Positions 1 to 11,462 are shown, counted from the stretch's first letter. The stretch: DNA of 64,000 nt from Linnemannia schmuckeri (GCA_029449235.1 JANATG010000015.1:124001-188000), one strand, 5' to 3'. A program made the numbers and translations. Notes: generated by a model from the letters alone, not told the origin.

Positions 1-2028
1 GATTGATATAAGGGTAGAACTTGGGATCACGAGCAATCACACCAACGTTGGCAGTATCACCTTTGTCGCCACTGCGAGCATAAGCGATGCGGATCAGAGG
101 AACCAACACAGTCTCCTCTGAGGCATTAGCGGGCAAGGGTGCAGCGGGGAGCACAGGAGGGTACTCGTTCTTGGCATCGCTGGGACCAGTGAAAGGAATG
201 GTCTTTTGGATCAACTTATCACCAGTGCCAATGGTCAACTTGGCGGGAACAGCGCCCTTGGGAGCAAGGATGGAATAGTGCGTCATGTTGGGGCTTGGAT
301 GAGGACGTCCGGCTCCACCTCCAGTGATTCCGGGGGCATTACCGGTCGCACTAGGGGCCAGCTCGACTCCGAGAAGAAGCAAGCCGTGCTTTTCAGGGTG
401 GACAGCAGTAATTCTGCAGCAGACTTCACGCGAATCGATGGCAGTTGCATGCGGTCTATAATAAGGGACGTGAAAAAGTGTATTAGGATGTGTACGACGA
501 AAGAACATCAAAGATAAGGCAATCGATCGTTCTTGTGGCGCCACCTAGTTTCGGCTTTTTTTCATACCCATATGAAGACTCGGCTCCGAGGGCCTCGACG
601 CGGACGGCAGTGTAATCCTCAATGCCGAACCTCTCCAGGTTCTTTCTGGCGCGCTTGACGACAGCATCACCCACCGCAAGAGCCTAGCATCACATACAAA
701 GCAATACCTATCGGTTAGCGAGCTGTCAACTGTGTCAATAAAATGCAGCAAAGTCTTACATGCGGGACGAGTAATCAAAGTGTACCTTGCGTCTGGCATC
801 AACGCCACCAATCCACAGATCGGCAGTGATCTTGTAGCCCTCCACGTAAATACCGGAGCACTTGAGGTACGGTGTTGGGGGTCTTCCCTTAGCGCCAGTT
901 ACCAAGACACGATCCTTGCCGACCTGGGAGACCTTGACATTGCGGAGATCCAAGATGACATCAGGGAGAATGTAGGAGCCAGGGTCCAAAACTTCATAGA
1001 CAAGCTGCTCGGCCACCGTGGCAACAGTCACCAACCCACCGGTCTCGGCTGGCTTTGTGACAATAAAGTCGCCATTGGACTTGCACTCGACAACGGGGAA
1101 ACCCATGTTGGCCCATCCTCCGTGAGGCGAGTTGGCACTGAGCTCCCAGTCGGTAAAGTTGCCCCCTGTAGTGTGGCAGCCACATTCGATGATGTGTCCA
1201 GCCAGCGATGCTCCTGCCATCTGATCCCAGTCCTTGTTGGGGTTCCACTTGTATTCGTGCAACAGCGGTCCCAAAACGAGGGCACTGTCGACGACTCGTC
1301 CAGTGACAACAATGGTCGCTCCTGCGTCGAGAGCCTCTGCAATTGGAACGGCTCCAAGGTAGGCATTGAGGGACAAGTTCTTCTTTTCGGCTCCTGGGTA
1401 ACGGTCGACCTCGTCCTTGTTGCCGGTGATGTAGTTGAAGGGGATCAACTCGCCCTTGGCATTCATCTCCTCTGCGCGCTCGTGAAGGTCGTCTCCGGTG
1501 ACAGCTGCGACAACCAAGCCTTTGATGCCGTTCTCTTCGGCGATCTGCTCGATAGCCTCCTTAAGTGCGAGGGGGTCAAGTCCTCCGGCGTTTGTAATGA
1601 CTTTTGTGCCATTGGCGACGATATCCTCGATCAATCGTTTCCAGACAAAGGTGATAAAGTCGCCGATGTAGCCACCCGGACCAGCTCGGCTGGCCTTCTT
1701 GGGGTTGGCACCTGACTTGCGGTGGCGCGCCAGGAGACCCATAGTGACCTCTAGATATATCAAGGATAAGATTGGCAGTGTGTTAGTAGCAAACGCTTGT
1801 GTCTCAGTCGGGTGGGACATTGTGCATATGAAATCAATGATGATGATGACGGGGAACTCATGTTTGCTATATAGTCGTTTGTTGTTGAAGGGCTTTACCG
1901 GCAAGGTAGTCGGCCACCAGGTAGTCGAGGTTCTTGCCCTCGAGAGTGACCAGTTGCTCAGCAGCCGAGACTGAGTCTCCCCAGAAAGCACTGTAGCATC
2001 CGATGCGAACTGTCTTTTCAGGAGTCAT
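1..2028 (-). CDS. AtuA-family (DUF1446) protein, 3' end cut by window edge
   Basis: Homologue of the acyclic terpene utilisation AtuA family. Exons read 2028-1899, 1750-786, 683-568 and 455-1, with GT-AG introns and matching phases; about 555 codons are visible and the C-terminus lies beyond the left edge. The start (MTPEKTVRIGCYSAFWGDS) gives the family's N-terminal Gly-rich strand. Exon 2 carries the core motifs ITNAGGLDPLAL, VVTGRVVDSALVLGPL and IIECGCHTTGGNFTDW. The last visible exon contains ARSGDKGDTANVG, typical of the small C-terminal domain fused in many eukaryotic members. In Pseudomonas, AtuA belongs to citronellol/geraniol breakdown; the fungal substrate is unknown and I infer none. 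It is divergent from the bZIP gene, 1.1 kb away. The long open frame on the opposite strand of exon 2 is a codon-bias shadow. Confidence 0.85.
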
Positions 2029-3112
2029 GGCGAAGTGTTGAGTGAAAAGGAATGAATAAAAGAAAGAGGTTGTTTGCTCCGAGGAATGAGTTAGGAGACA
2101 CGAAAATAAAAGAGGGAGAAAGAGATGGGTGTGTGGGAATGAGAAGAAGAAGAACAATGGCCCTTTTAAAGAGGACAGGATGGGCGATACTTGTGGGGCA
2201 AAGGGAGAAGGAGGAAGGGGAACATAAAGAAAGAATAAGCACGAAGTGAACGAACGAACCCTGTAAAGTAAATTATCGTCAACGATGAGCCGCAAAGAGA
2301 CACTCTGCTCTGTCCACGTCCATTTTTTTTTATTCTCCTTTGAAATGATTATTTATCGTACAGCAGCAGACGCGTCCATGACAACATACCGACTTGCTTT
2401 CGTTGTCTACTTGCCTAGGCAAAAGATAACTACAGTCAAGCAGCCAAGAATAAGTAGACGAAAAAAGAAGAAAGAATAGAGCTCAGAGCTAAAGCGTTAA
2501 AACGAAAGGCCGACTGGCTCCAATAGGCCATCCCCGACGATCCCCTCTGTTGCCCATGGCTATGCAGCTCTCTTTGTTTCTCTCTGTAATGATGGGAACT
2601 GATCAAATCCCCTCAATCCCCCTTATCCGTTTCTTTGATCAATCTTTATTCCTAAGCTTGTTCTCCCAGTCCAGTGGTCTGTCATGAAGATACCCATGTT
2701 ACCCTGTTGTATGAATAGAGTTTCTCGTGAATCAAGGCGACTGGTTCCCCGCTGCTCCTTCAACTCCTTAACAGTCCCCACCTTCCCAGGGAAGGGTGTC
2801 TCGGTGGTACCAGAAATAGTCACTCAGTGTACGCCTCTTAATTTTTTTACTTCTCGTTTGATTTGATACCCGAAAAAGACGCACTCCTACCTCTCTCTCA
2901 CACTTACCTCACCTCACACTCTGCGCTGTCTGATCTTTCTCTTTTGTCACACTCTTCTTGACTCACATCCACAGCTACTCTTCCTTCTTCATCACACACA
3001 TCAAATAAAGCCTTTTCTCTCACTCACCTCATCAACGCATCAGCACCGGCACCTACACACACATTTCCTCCTCCTCATTCTCTACATTCATACACAAATA
3101 CACCTACACACA
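2029..3112. promoter_or_regulatory. Divergent intergenic region, AtuA-like / bZIP
   Basis: No supportable gene. Short open frames here are low-complexity. The last 250 bases before the bZIP start are a C/T/A-rich, G-poor leader (CACACA and CTCACA runs), as before many genes in this window, and probably form its 5' UTR and core promoter. The region must drive both flanking genes outward. Confidence 0.5.
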
Positions 3113-4272
3113 ATGGCCGACTACCTCGCTCTGATCGCCAGCCTCAACTCTGATTCACCCGTTAACGGATCCATGGCATCTCCAGAAGACTTTTCCGCAG
3201 AGTTGTCCCTCTGGACAAACGCAGAATTCACCTTCGACACCACCTCCGGCCTCGGCATCTTTGAATCAGACTCTGCCTTCCCCGATCTCCTCTCCACTAA
3301 CACAGCCTCGACTACCGTTGCACCATCAGTAGTCGATCCCACCTCAGCTCCTACTGCCGACTTCAACTCTTTGGATATCATGAACTTTCCCACTGGTATG
3401 AGAGAGCACTTGAAAAAAAAAAAAAAAAAAAAAAATAGGAACACACATGATGCTCGCTTTTTTTGCTTGTTTGAGCCTTGCTTGGCTCAGCCCAACAGTA
3501 ACTTGTACCTGCACTTGTCTGAAGACATCCCGGTGACTAACGGTAGATATTCATCGTCTTCTACAACAATATAGAGCGGCCGTTGTCCTTGTTGGAGAGA
3601 ACCCGCCAGCGCAACCCTGTCCAGGTGGACCAGTCTATCGCCTCACATATCCCCACCATTGCCCCTGCCCAATCCTATCAGATGCCTATTGCACCCACAA
3701 CACCTGCTGCTGCCAAGTTGCTGCGTCAGCCCATGCCCCAATACCACCCTCCTTCTTTGATTTCCAAGCCATCAAGTGCTGTCCCTACAGTCTCCGCCGT
3801 CTCCTCTTCCATCATTAAGAACCCCGATACCACAGTCGCTCTTCCTATCACTGCCCCTGCTGCTGCCCCTGCTGCAGCTGCTGCTCCTGCAGCTGCTGAG
3901 CCAAGCCCCTCAGCATCTGTTTTGGGTGAGAAGCGGAAAAACACTTTTCAACAAGAGGATGTTGACAGTGAAGAGATCTCTGCGGCCGACTCGTTTTCCA
4001 AGGACGACCCCGAATACTTGACCAAGGTTGCTGCCGAGGAGGACAAGCGGAGACGCAACACTGCAGCCTCTGCTCGTTTCCGACAAAAAAAGAAGCTGCG
4101 TGAGCAAGCTCTGGAACAGACTGCCAGAGAACAAACTATCCGCGCCGAGCAGCTTGAGAACCGTGTGCGGGAGCTCGAGATGGAGGTTCGTTGGTTGAGG
4201 GGCTTGATCGTTGAGAAGGATACACGATTGCAGGTTGCTACCATGACCTTGCAGCGTCTCGATGCCTTTTAA
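3113..4272 (+). CDS. bZIP transcription factor, CYS3/MetR-like
   Basis: Two exons, 3113-3395 and 3575-4272, joined by a 179-nt GT-AG intron with a 23-nt A run; the product is 326 aa. The basic region starts near residue 252 with KRRRNTAASARFRQKKKLRE, and a heptad-rich leucine zipper (RVRELEMEVRWLRGLI) runs to about residue 320. The NTAASARFR signature and KRRR lead-in match the Neurospora CYS3 / Aspergillus MetR group, which activates sulfur-assimilation genes; that role is inferred from family. The N-terminal two thirds is Ser/Thr/Pro/Ala-rich, with an alanine-rich stretch near residues 187-203, probably an activation region. Without the intron the frame stops soon after the A run, so splicing is required. 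A GCN4/CPC1-type function is less likely from the basic region. Confidence 0.88.
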
Positions 4273-5779
4273 ACTCTTGGAGTCGACCAGAAGAGTTTTT
4301 TAACTGTACAAAAAGAAACATTAAAAAACAATAAAAACCAAATGAATATTACTATTCCTACGCAGTCTATAGAAATTGATTCAAATGGAACAGATAGAGC
4401 ATTTGGACACGATAGGAGAGGTTGTGCGAGTCCTAGAAGTCGACAAGAGCAGAGTTCATTTTGGGTACGGGCTTGTGCCAAGAGGCACTCTTCAATGCCA
4501 AGGGTGTACGCGTGCGAGAATGAAATGGGTAACTAAAAGGGAAAAGGCAGGAACAACAGGAGGAGACAAGAAAGACATGATCCCTCCCCTGCCTTGCTTC
4601 CCCCGTTGTTTTTGTCATCGGGATGCTCGGGCCAGAGATGCAGAACAATTAGCCGAAGTAAGCGCTGTTTTTTTCCTTCGTCCCTCTTTATTTTTTATTT
4701 TTTTTCTTTTTGTCGATGGAAAAAACACCGCAGCTTTTTATAAGATCAGCTGGGACCGGAGGCTTGGTTGAAGCAGGTAGTTTGTCAGCACTCCTTTCAA
4801 GGTGGATCATCTCCAATAGCTCAAGCAATTCAGAAGAACAGAGGGGAATATCAATTAAGATGACGGATACCCTTGAGGCTCTCATTTCCTCACACACAAC
4901 GTTGTGTTTTGCTGGTTGAATTGGGGGACTAGTAGAGATCAAGAGCCGATAAAAAATAAATGGGCGCACATGCACAAGTGTGAACTGAAATACTGGCGAT
5001 GAACCAACACGCGAGCGGCACGAAGAAAGAGGATAGTCGAGAAGCAAGAAGATGGCGCACAAACAAATAAAAAAACAGCAAGGGTACCTTACCAACCACA
5101 AGCAACAACAAAAGGCAATCAGGAAGAGGTACAAGCAAACAATCAAATTAAATACGAATGGTGTGAAAGTGTTGTTGCGGGGCGAGGGAGAGAGGGAGGG
5201 GATGGAGAAGGGGATGGAGAAGGGGATGGAGAAGGGGGATGGTGGGGAAGTCGGTGAGCAATCCATTGTCAATTGACATCAGCGAACAGCAACAATACAA
5301 CAATTAGAGCAGCAGTGCAACACGTAACACGGAGCAAAGTAGTAAGAAAAAAGAATAATAAAAATTGAATTGAGACGAGCATGTCCTGTCAAAAAAACCT
5401 GTTGTTCGCTCTGTTTCGCCCACTTTTTTCTTTCTCTCTCTTAATAATGATGGGCAAGATTCTTTCACTTCTTGCTTCTTTTCTTCTTCTCTTTACTTTC
5501 TTTTACTTTCATCACCCTCACTCTCACCCGCCTAAGCCCACGCTTATTTACTTACCTTCACACCTCGCCCGTCTCTTTTAGTTAATTGGTGGCACCCTTT
5601 ATCCATCGATTCCATCCTATCCACACTTACACTTCACACTTCATACCTCACACTTACACTCCCGACTCAACCTAATCCATCGGATCCTTGTCTCGCTCCC
5701 CACAACAACTCTTCTTCTTCACTTCAATTTCCCTTCAACCTCTCAACTCTTCCATCCACAACAAACAAACAACACAACA
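4273..5779. other. Intergenic, bZIP 3' flank to PX-gene 5' flank
   Basis: About 1.5 kb with no gene I can support. The longest minus-strand open frame (about 4688-5272) reads low-complexity Ser/Pro/Phe repeats generated by the tandem repeat at 5201-5236. The 3' part (5400-5779) is a pyrimidine-rich leader with ACTTACACTT and CACAACAA runs typical of promoters and 5' UTRs in this window. Confidence 0.5.
5201..5236. repeat. 12-bp tandem repeat, three exact copies
   Basis: Three perfect copies of GATGGAGAAGGG lie head to tail inside a purine-rich stretch. They lie in noncoding DNA about 550 bases before the PX gene; a purine strand bias like this is common in fungal promoters. No function is assigned. 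Confidence 0.8.
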
Positions 5780-7690
5780 ATGACATCGTCCTCGACAATA
5801 GACAAACCTCAACAGCACCAAGAGGACAGCAATGACCCCTGCGTACAAATGACCGATGTCACTATCGAGACCAACGTCGACCCTCACGACGAAACAATAA
5901 CCACCACAACAACCGTCCATCTCCCCTTCCAAATCGCAAAACAATGCCCACCCCCAAAAGTTATCTCTTGGATGAAGTCGCGCAAACCCGCAACAACCGC
6001 AACCGCAGCCGCAACGGTACGCTCCAAGAAATCAGCGCAGCATTCTCCCCGCCCATACCACAACCACCACAACCATCACAGCAGCAGCCGGCACAACCGG
6101 ACCGTCGGTAAAGTTCAGCAACTCCTCCCGTTCCTCAACAACAAGCGGAGGAATGCGACCGAGAAAACCAAAAAGGGTGACCAAACTATTACAGTCTTTT
6201 CGGTTCAGGTCAATATCCTTGGCAAGGTTCTTGTGCCACCAAGTCAGTCGACAGCCCCAACAGCCTCCTCCATTTCTACCCCACAAAAGACCGATTCATC
6301 GTCCAACGTCTCTTCCTCCTCGACCTCTGAACTTTCTGAGAATGTTGCTTCTGCTGCTAATCTGGCCCCTGTCAAGACACTGCCTGCTCAGTTGCATCGC
6401 TCTGCCACCACATCCTATGTGATCCATCGGACATTCGAGGACTTTCAACGGCTATCGGAGATGGTTCTCAACCTCCAGGCTGCCCTCATGACCGCTCCTG
6501 GACCCATCTGGGAGGGACCCGAGCTGAAAGCCCTGGCGGTTCGTCATCCTCACCCCGGTCTCTACCAAGCCCTGCTCAAGCAGTTCTCCCAGGCAAAAGC
6601 CAACCAGCGTGCCTTTGATGCCTCCTCGACCACCCATGGCTTCGACGAGGAAGGTGCGTTTGAGCGGATCCTCGAGTTGAACCAGTACCTTGAGGACGTG
6701 TGGCATTGGCTCCTGCCCGAGAACACTCCCGAGTCCTTGAACCTGTCGCTGGAGCGTCATGACATCATGCAGTGGCTCAAGCCTTCGGTCTCCAGCTCCC
6801 ATGCCGATGGTCGCCAGATGCGGGAACGGTTAGATCAGCCCTCGACTCCCACCATTGCCACGCGCACGCCCCAGATCACCGCTGTTATTACTGCTTCTCC
6901 ATCGGAGGCAGTAGATACTGATCTTGACGTAATGGCTCTTTCCACAACCAGTTTGAGTGACTCTCCTGTACATGATCTATCAGTGCTTAGAGAGGAGCAA
7001 GTCGAGGAGGAAGATATGGATGATCATGATCAACCGGACCAACAAACAACAAATAGAGCGCCTGAAAGGATGTCGTCCGTCCCCTCACTTCCGTCACTGT
7101 GTTCATCCACCACTTCTGCATCCTCCTCGACCACATCCATGTCGACTATGTCAGAGTTAGCCGATAGTAACGAGTCAAGAGAGCAGAAGAACAAATTGCA
7201 TCAACCTATCCTCGACAAGAATAGTGGCGGTCATCATCTTGAGGTCGTCATGCAGGGTTCTCCGCATACCTTATCCACCATGACCAGCTCCACCCTTGCA
7301 GCCTCCTCTGACGTACTAGACCCTCTTGATCGCCACCTTCAGCATTTCAGCGATAATGCTTCCTCAGCAGCAGACGCCACCATGAATAATACACCACCGC
7401 ACCCAACCGTCACGAACGAAACACCCTCCTTCTTAAGACATAGGACCCTTCTCCGTCGTCATCACGGTAGTCGTCTGGGGTCTGAAGACGTCAAGCTGAA
7501 GCGCAGGATGTCATTCAGTCAGGTCTTCAAGTCGCTGACCATGCCCATTTCTAACAACAACAGCAACCACCACCGTCATTCGCAGTATGATGTTGGTAGC
7601 AACCACCACCACGAGGTGTTTGATGAGGACATCTATATCTGGAACACTGTCACCACCAAGAACCTCCCCAAGCCCACTGTGGTAGTCTAA
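5780..7690 (+). CDS. PX-domain protein, otherwise uncharacterised
   Basis: A single-exon gene of 636 aa. The central part (about residues 139-333) looks like a phox-homology (PX) fold: strands around VFSVQVNILG, then YVIHRTFEDFQRL near residue 212, where Arg217 occupies the conserved basic position that binds phosphatidylinositol 3-phosphate in PX domains, then helical sequence ending LERHDIMQWLKP. PX proteins usually go to endosomal membranes, so an endosomal or vacuolar sorting role is possible but inferred. The N-terminus is His/Asn/Thr-rich and the C-terminal 300 residues are Ser/Thr-rich and disordered, with a basic patch (KLKRRMSFSQVFKSL) near the end. No BAR, SH3 or kinase domain is visible. 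It is convergent with the L1-domain gene. Confidence 0.75.
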   Translation: MTSSSTIDKPQQHQEDSNDPCVQMTDVTIETNVDPHDETITTTTTVHLPFQIAKQCPPPKVISWMKSRKPATTATAAATVRSKKSAQHSPRPYHNHHNHHSSSRHNRTVGKVQQLLPFLNNKRRNATEKTKKGDQTITVFSVQVNILGKVLVPPSQSTAPTASSISTPQKTDSSSNVSSSSTSELSENVASAANLAPVKTLPAQLHRSATTSYVIHRTFEDFQRLSEMVLNLQAALMTAPGPIWEGPELKALAVRHPHPGLYQALLKQFSQAKANQRAFDASSTTHGFDEEGAFERILELNQYLEDVWHWLLPENTPESLNLSLERHDIMQWLKPSVSSSHADGRQMRERLDQPSTPTIATRTPQITAVITASPSEAVDTDLDVMALSTTSLSDSPVHDLSVLREEQVEEEDMDDHDQPDQQTTNRAPERMSSVPSLPSLCSSTTSASSSTTSMSTMSELADSNESREQKNKLHQPILDKNSGGHHLEVVMQGSPHTLSTMTSSTLAASSDVLDPLDRHLQHFSDNASSAADATMNNTPPHPTVTNETPSFLRHRTLLRRHHGSRLGSEDVKLKRRMSFSQVFKSLTMPISNNNSNHHRHSQYDVGSNHHHEVFDEDIYIWNTVTTKNLPKPTVVV

Positions 7691-8065
7691 GCACCAAACA
7701 ATAAAATAAAATAATGTAATTTTGAGAGCCCCATGTTCCTGCAAGGGTGGTGACAATAGAATGTCGTTGTTATGATTTCAGGGGAACCAATCGTGTGTAA
7801 TTTAGGAAGGGAGCTCTAGGCATTATTAATCGTTGCCCTGAGATCTAAGAGTGCTTCCACCGAACAATAGCGATTGTTCGTTCACAATCCGCCTTAACAA
7901 AAGAGCAAAACAATCTCCTCTTCAAACAAGTGCAACATCGTCATTGTCCATGTGTGCGTGAATGAAATAAGTTTTTTTTATCGAACAATGAAAGACAGTG
8001 GAGATGCAATGTAAAAGTATAATAGATGCTTGTTTTTAGTATGTAGTGCTGTGCTGATGGTTTCT
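7691..8065. other. Convergent 3' flanks, PX gene / L1-domain gene
   Basis: 375 bases between two stop codons. AATAAAATAAAATAATG follows the PX stop within about 20 bases and may serve as its poly(A) signal. No gene is seen. Confidence 0.45.
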
Positions 8066-9450
8066 TTACTCGTCGTCTTCTTCGTCTTCATCCTCATCCT
8101 CATCCTCATCCATTGCTAATGCGTTTGACCTCTTTCCGTAGGCCTCGATGCGGGTGACGCCCTCGTCGGGAAGAGAGTTGAAGATGGGGAGAGCTGTGGA
8201 GTCGTTGGTCTTCAAGTTGATAGACTGAATGTTCTTCCATTTGCGGGGGATCTTTTCAATGATATGGGGCATGGCGGCTTCGATGTTGGCCGTGATCTCG
8301 GCTGCACTCTGACTCGTCAATCCAACTTTGACAGCACTAAACGAGACAGAAGATTGAAATTTGAATATAAAGGTGAGTTCCAAGTTACAAGTCGCAAGAT
8401 GCCATTGCAAACGTGAAACTCCTAGGAGTAACGGAAAGAGAATACCAATGAACCTTACGTGCAGGTTCCGCTGGTAGTGTGCATATATGTTGATCCGATG
8501 GCTCTTGCAATCTCCTTTTTGAGGTCACTCTTGGTCATATCGACGGGGATGGGCTGCTTCTTCTTCAAGAAGAAGGTCTTTCCGAGCAACTTTGGCAACA
8601 CTGTGACAACACGGGCATCAGCCAAGAACATGCCGTACGAAGCGCAGAGCTGACGCTTGGCCTCGTAGGGCTTGTACTTGGCGCGCAACTTTGAAACTCC
8701 AATCACCTTGTTGACAGCCTTGACTCCCTTCTCCTCGAGCAGGCGCTTGAAGTCCCTCTGTGGATCCTTCACAAACAGGCAGACCTCGGCATCCGGTGCC
8801 ACAATCGAGTGCTTAAGAGGACTATAGAATCATAGTATATAAAGAGTGACTTGATCAGTTTCCAGATAGCTGACTAATGGTCCTGTTCAGATGGGTATTC
8901 ATTCCTGAAAGGAAAGTAATGCTTCTTCCATGTGTAATTGTGCACGTTGTTCTTTGTTCCTGATATCCTGTCCAATGTTCGAGGATGCATGTACTGAAGA
9001 GCTGAAACGTACATGCGGTGGGGCTTTGCTTTGCTGGCATCGGAAAACTTCTTGGTGGCAATGATCAACCAGACGGTTTGGTCTTCTTCCATGAGCTGGT
9101 TCTTGCTCTCTCCCTTCTTCTCGACGTATCCGAGGAGTGCTTTGACGGCCTTGTCAGCCTAGAACGTTCAAAGATAAGAGGCAAGTTATGTCAGTTACAT
9201 GGTCTTATGAGGGCTGTCGATGCAAGGTGTGGATTTGGTAGGTTGGCTTAACCGCCTAGTGAGATTATGTATGTGCAAGTTGAGAAGAGAAAGAGGCCAA
9301 GGCACAAGTTGAGCTGCAGGTTTGCTTGTTGATGGTTGCGTGTCGAATTTGATATGGTGGATTGAGATGCTGACTGTCGGTATAGGTGTATCCCTATGGA
9401 TATGAGTGTTAAGAGTATGCAGTGAGCAGTACCTGCTTGATGTCCAGCAT
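8066..9450 (-). CDS. UTP30: Ribosomal L1-domain biogenesis protein (UTP30/CIC1/RSL1D1 type)
   Basis: Four exons on the minus strand, 9450-9433, 9158-9013, 8821-8459 and 8336-8066; all phases match, giving 265 aa. The first exon encodes only MLDIKQ. The protein is an L1-fold domain of the nucleolar group: AVKALLGYV, DQTVWLIIATKKF, KPHRIPLKHSIVAP, EVCLFVKDPQRDFK and VGLTSQSAAEITANIE follow the human RSL1D1 / yeast Utp30 pattern rather than true uL1. Its length is close to Utp30. The C-terminus is an Asp/Glu run. Family members act in the nucleolus on pre-ribosomes; the symbol is by similarity, and CIC1 is an alternative. It shares a 349-bp divergent promoter with NDUFS8. Confidence 0.85.
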
Positions 9451-9616
9451 GGTGTGGTATTGGGTTGTGATGAAGGAGGAGGGGAGATGGAGTTGGAGGT
9501 GCGAGGTGCAAAAAGAGAACGAATCAGTTCACTGTGGGCGAGCCTCGTTTGTTTATGTTTGTCTTTTTTTTTCTTTTTTTTTTTGCCTTCAGTGACTGCC
9601 TGCTCAGGTAAAGCAA

Positions 9617-9673
9617 CCATCGATGTTCAATTAGAGATTGACTATTATACGATCTCTAATTGAGCAGCGATGG
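9617..9673. repeat. 22-bp inverted repeat with 13-base spacer
   Basis: The left arm at 9617-9638 and the reverse complement of the right arm at 9652-9673 agree at 20 of 22 positions. The inner 12 bases (TCAATTAGAGAT) and outer 6 (CCATCG) are perfect, with the two mismatches between them. It could form a hairpin or cruciform, or bind a dimeric regulator. It could also be the remnant of a small inverted-repeat element. Confidence 0.85.
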
Positions 9674-9683
9674 TGACGTCACC
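9672..9683. promoter_or_regulatory. CRE-type palindrome GGTGACGTCACC
   Basis: A perfect 12-bp palindrome with the TGACGTCA core recognised by ATF/CREB-class bZIP factors. It lies about 120 bases before the NDUFS8 start and 220 before the L1-domain start, overlapping the outer edge of the inverted repeat. Binding is inferred from the motif alone. Confidence 0.55.
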
Positions 9684-9799
9684 AAAAAGAGGAGCGAGCG
9701 GGTTCGGATTTCCGAGAGTGCCAATCAAGCGAGCAGTTCATCAACTCCTGATCATCGTTCTCCCACCTCACTCCCTTCACTCTCCCCACTCTTCTCCAA

Positions 9800-11462
9800 A
9801 TGCTTCGCAACGTCATCAGGGCAGCAGCTGTGCCAAGGGGTAAAACACTTGTCCGCACTTCAACCTTATCCATCCTATCATATCCTACACGTCTGATCCG
9901 AATCGGATGTTTTTCACGGAACTTCGGGATCCGAATAAAAAAACGATGAACCGCCTCCAACACCAACACAATACCTGCCGACCACCTCGCAAGGATGAAC
10001 ACTTGCCAACCGGATCAGACGACCCTTACATGTGTGGAGACTTCGTGATACTGCAGCTCGGGCTCAACACCGCCGACCACATCCTTGGCCTTCGTCAGAA
10101 CTAAACCTTTCTTCCGGCCTATGGACACAACAGCCCTTTGAGCCGGACCCTTCGGAACAACAACACTTTTTATAACACTTCTAAACCGCGTCCGCCTAAC
10201 GTGTTATTCTTCGACTCCTCCTTTATTCTAGTCCAGACACGTGTCGCCCTCCCTGCCATGGCCCGCTCCATCCATATCTCTTCCACAGTTCAGGCCAAGA
10301 ACACGAACGATTATCGCTCCAACCGCGAAAAGTTTCCCGAGGATGACTTGTCGACTCGCTACACCCCCGGACAGGGACCATCAGCCCTGGATAACGCCTC
10401 TCAGGCTCTTTTGTTGACCGAGTTGGTCCGCGGTATGTGGGTCGTCTTGGAGTCCTTCTTCAGACCTCCCTACACCCTCATGTACCCCTTCGAGAAGGGT
10501 GCATTGTCTCCCCGCTTCCGTGGAGAGCACGCCCTCAGACGCTACCCCTCTGGTAAGCAATCGGTACCTTGCTTGGCGTCTTATTGAACCGGGAAGCGAT
10601 TCATTACAGGAACGAATCAAGGATTTTTATGCGAGGCACCAAAAGAGAGCTACTTCGGAAGACCTATTTGTATGACACAGGGAGCATCAGTCACTACCCT
10701 CTCAATTGGTATCAGGAGTTCAAAAGGTCATCCTATAAGGCACGGACAGATCATAACTATGAGGCGTGCAGAGGATTCAACAAACCCTGCAAGGTCCTGA
10801 GAGAACGTAGGTCGCCGGTGCGCACGTTTATGCAGATTAGACACACCTGTTAATCGCGACCGATCCGGGCGACTGTTGTCAATGGACAACACTTCAATGG
10901 CGATTTCACCTCAGAATCTTTAATTTCAATACTACTGGATGGTTCGAAGTTCGATTCCGAGCTGTTGAGATAATATATTTGCATTAGATCTAACCGATAT
11001 GTTTTTTGTTGTCGATGATCGTATGATTTTGTAGGAGAGGAGCGTTGCATTGCATGCAAGCTTTGCGAGGCCATTTGCCCTGCCCAGGCCATTACTATTG
11101 AGGCTGAGCCACGTGAGGATGGATCCCGTCGCACGACCCGTTACGATATTGACATGACCAAGTGCATTTACTGCGGTTTCTGCCAGGAGGCCTGTCCTGT
11201 TGATGCTATTGTCGAGGGACCCAACTACGAGTACGCCACAGAGACACACGAGGAGCTTTTGTACAACAAGGAAAAGTTGTTGGCCAACGGTGATAAGTGG
11301 GAAGTCGAATTGGCACGCAACTTGGAGGTAAACTTATGTCTCTATTTTGATTGCCAGCTGGTTGAATGTTCGATCGCCCTGAGTATTTTTTGGGATCTGT
11401 TTCTAATCGTCTCGTATCTTTGTTCTACTATTATGTGATAGGCTGATCACCTCTACCGCTAA
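9800..11462 (+). CDS. NDUFS8: NADH dehydrogenase (complex I) iron-sulfur subunit NDUFS8/TYKY, mitochondrial
   Basis: Four exons, 9800-9839, 10232-10552, 11035-11327 and 11442-11462, give 224 aa, close to the family norm. Two ferredoxin-type motifs, CIACKLCEAICP and CIYCGFCQEACP, each supply cysteines in the CxxCxxCxxxCP pattern and together ligate the two 4Fe-4S clusters (N6a/N6b) that pass electrons toward ubiquinone in the peripheral arm of complex I. The N-terminus (MLRNVIRAAAVPR, then Arg-rich sequence) is a mitochondrial presequence, split by the first intron. ELVRGMWVVLESFFRPPYTL and YPFEKGALSPRFRGEHALRR are highly conserved in the family. Introns 1 and 2 (392 and 482 nt) are long for this window. 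The terminal exon encodes only ADHLYR. Confidence 0.96.

Larger units (their letters stand above)
9451..9799. promoter_or_regulatory. Divergent promoter, L1-domain gene / NDUFS8
   Basis: A 349-bp region between two outward-facing start codons. It holds a long inverted repeat (9617-9673) and an adjoining CRE-type palindrome (9672-9683), both listed separately. It is the best-structured regulatory region in the window. Confidence 0.6.

Noticed and set aside
732..1715. Long plus-strand open frame opposite the AtuA-like exon 2
   Set aside because: No recognisable domain, and the minus frame carries clear family motifs with consistent splicing. It is a shadow of biased codon use.
4688..5272. 194-codon minus-strand frame with Pro-Phe-Ser-Ile repeats
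   Set aside because: Produced by a 12-bp tandem repeat in noncoding DNA; low complexity, no conserved segment.
10938..10965. tRNA-like TTCGATTCC in NDUFS8 intron 2
   Set aside because: The flanking bases do not form a T stem and no acceptor or anticodon stem can be drawn.
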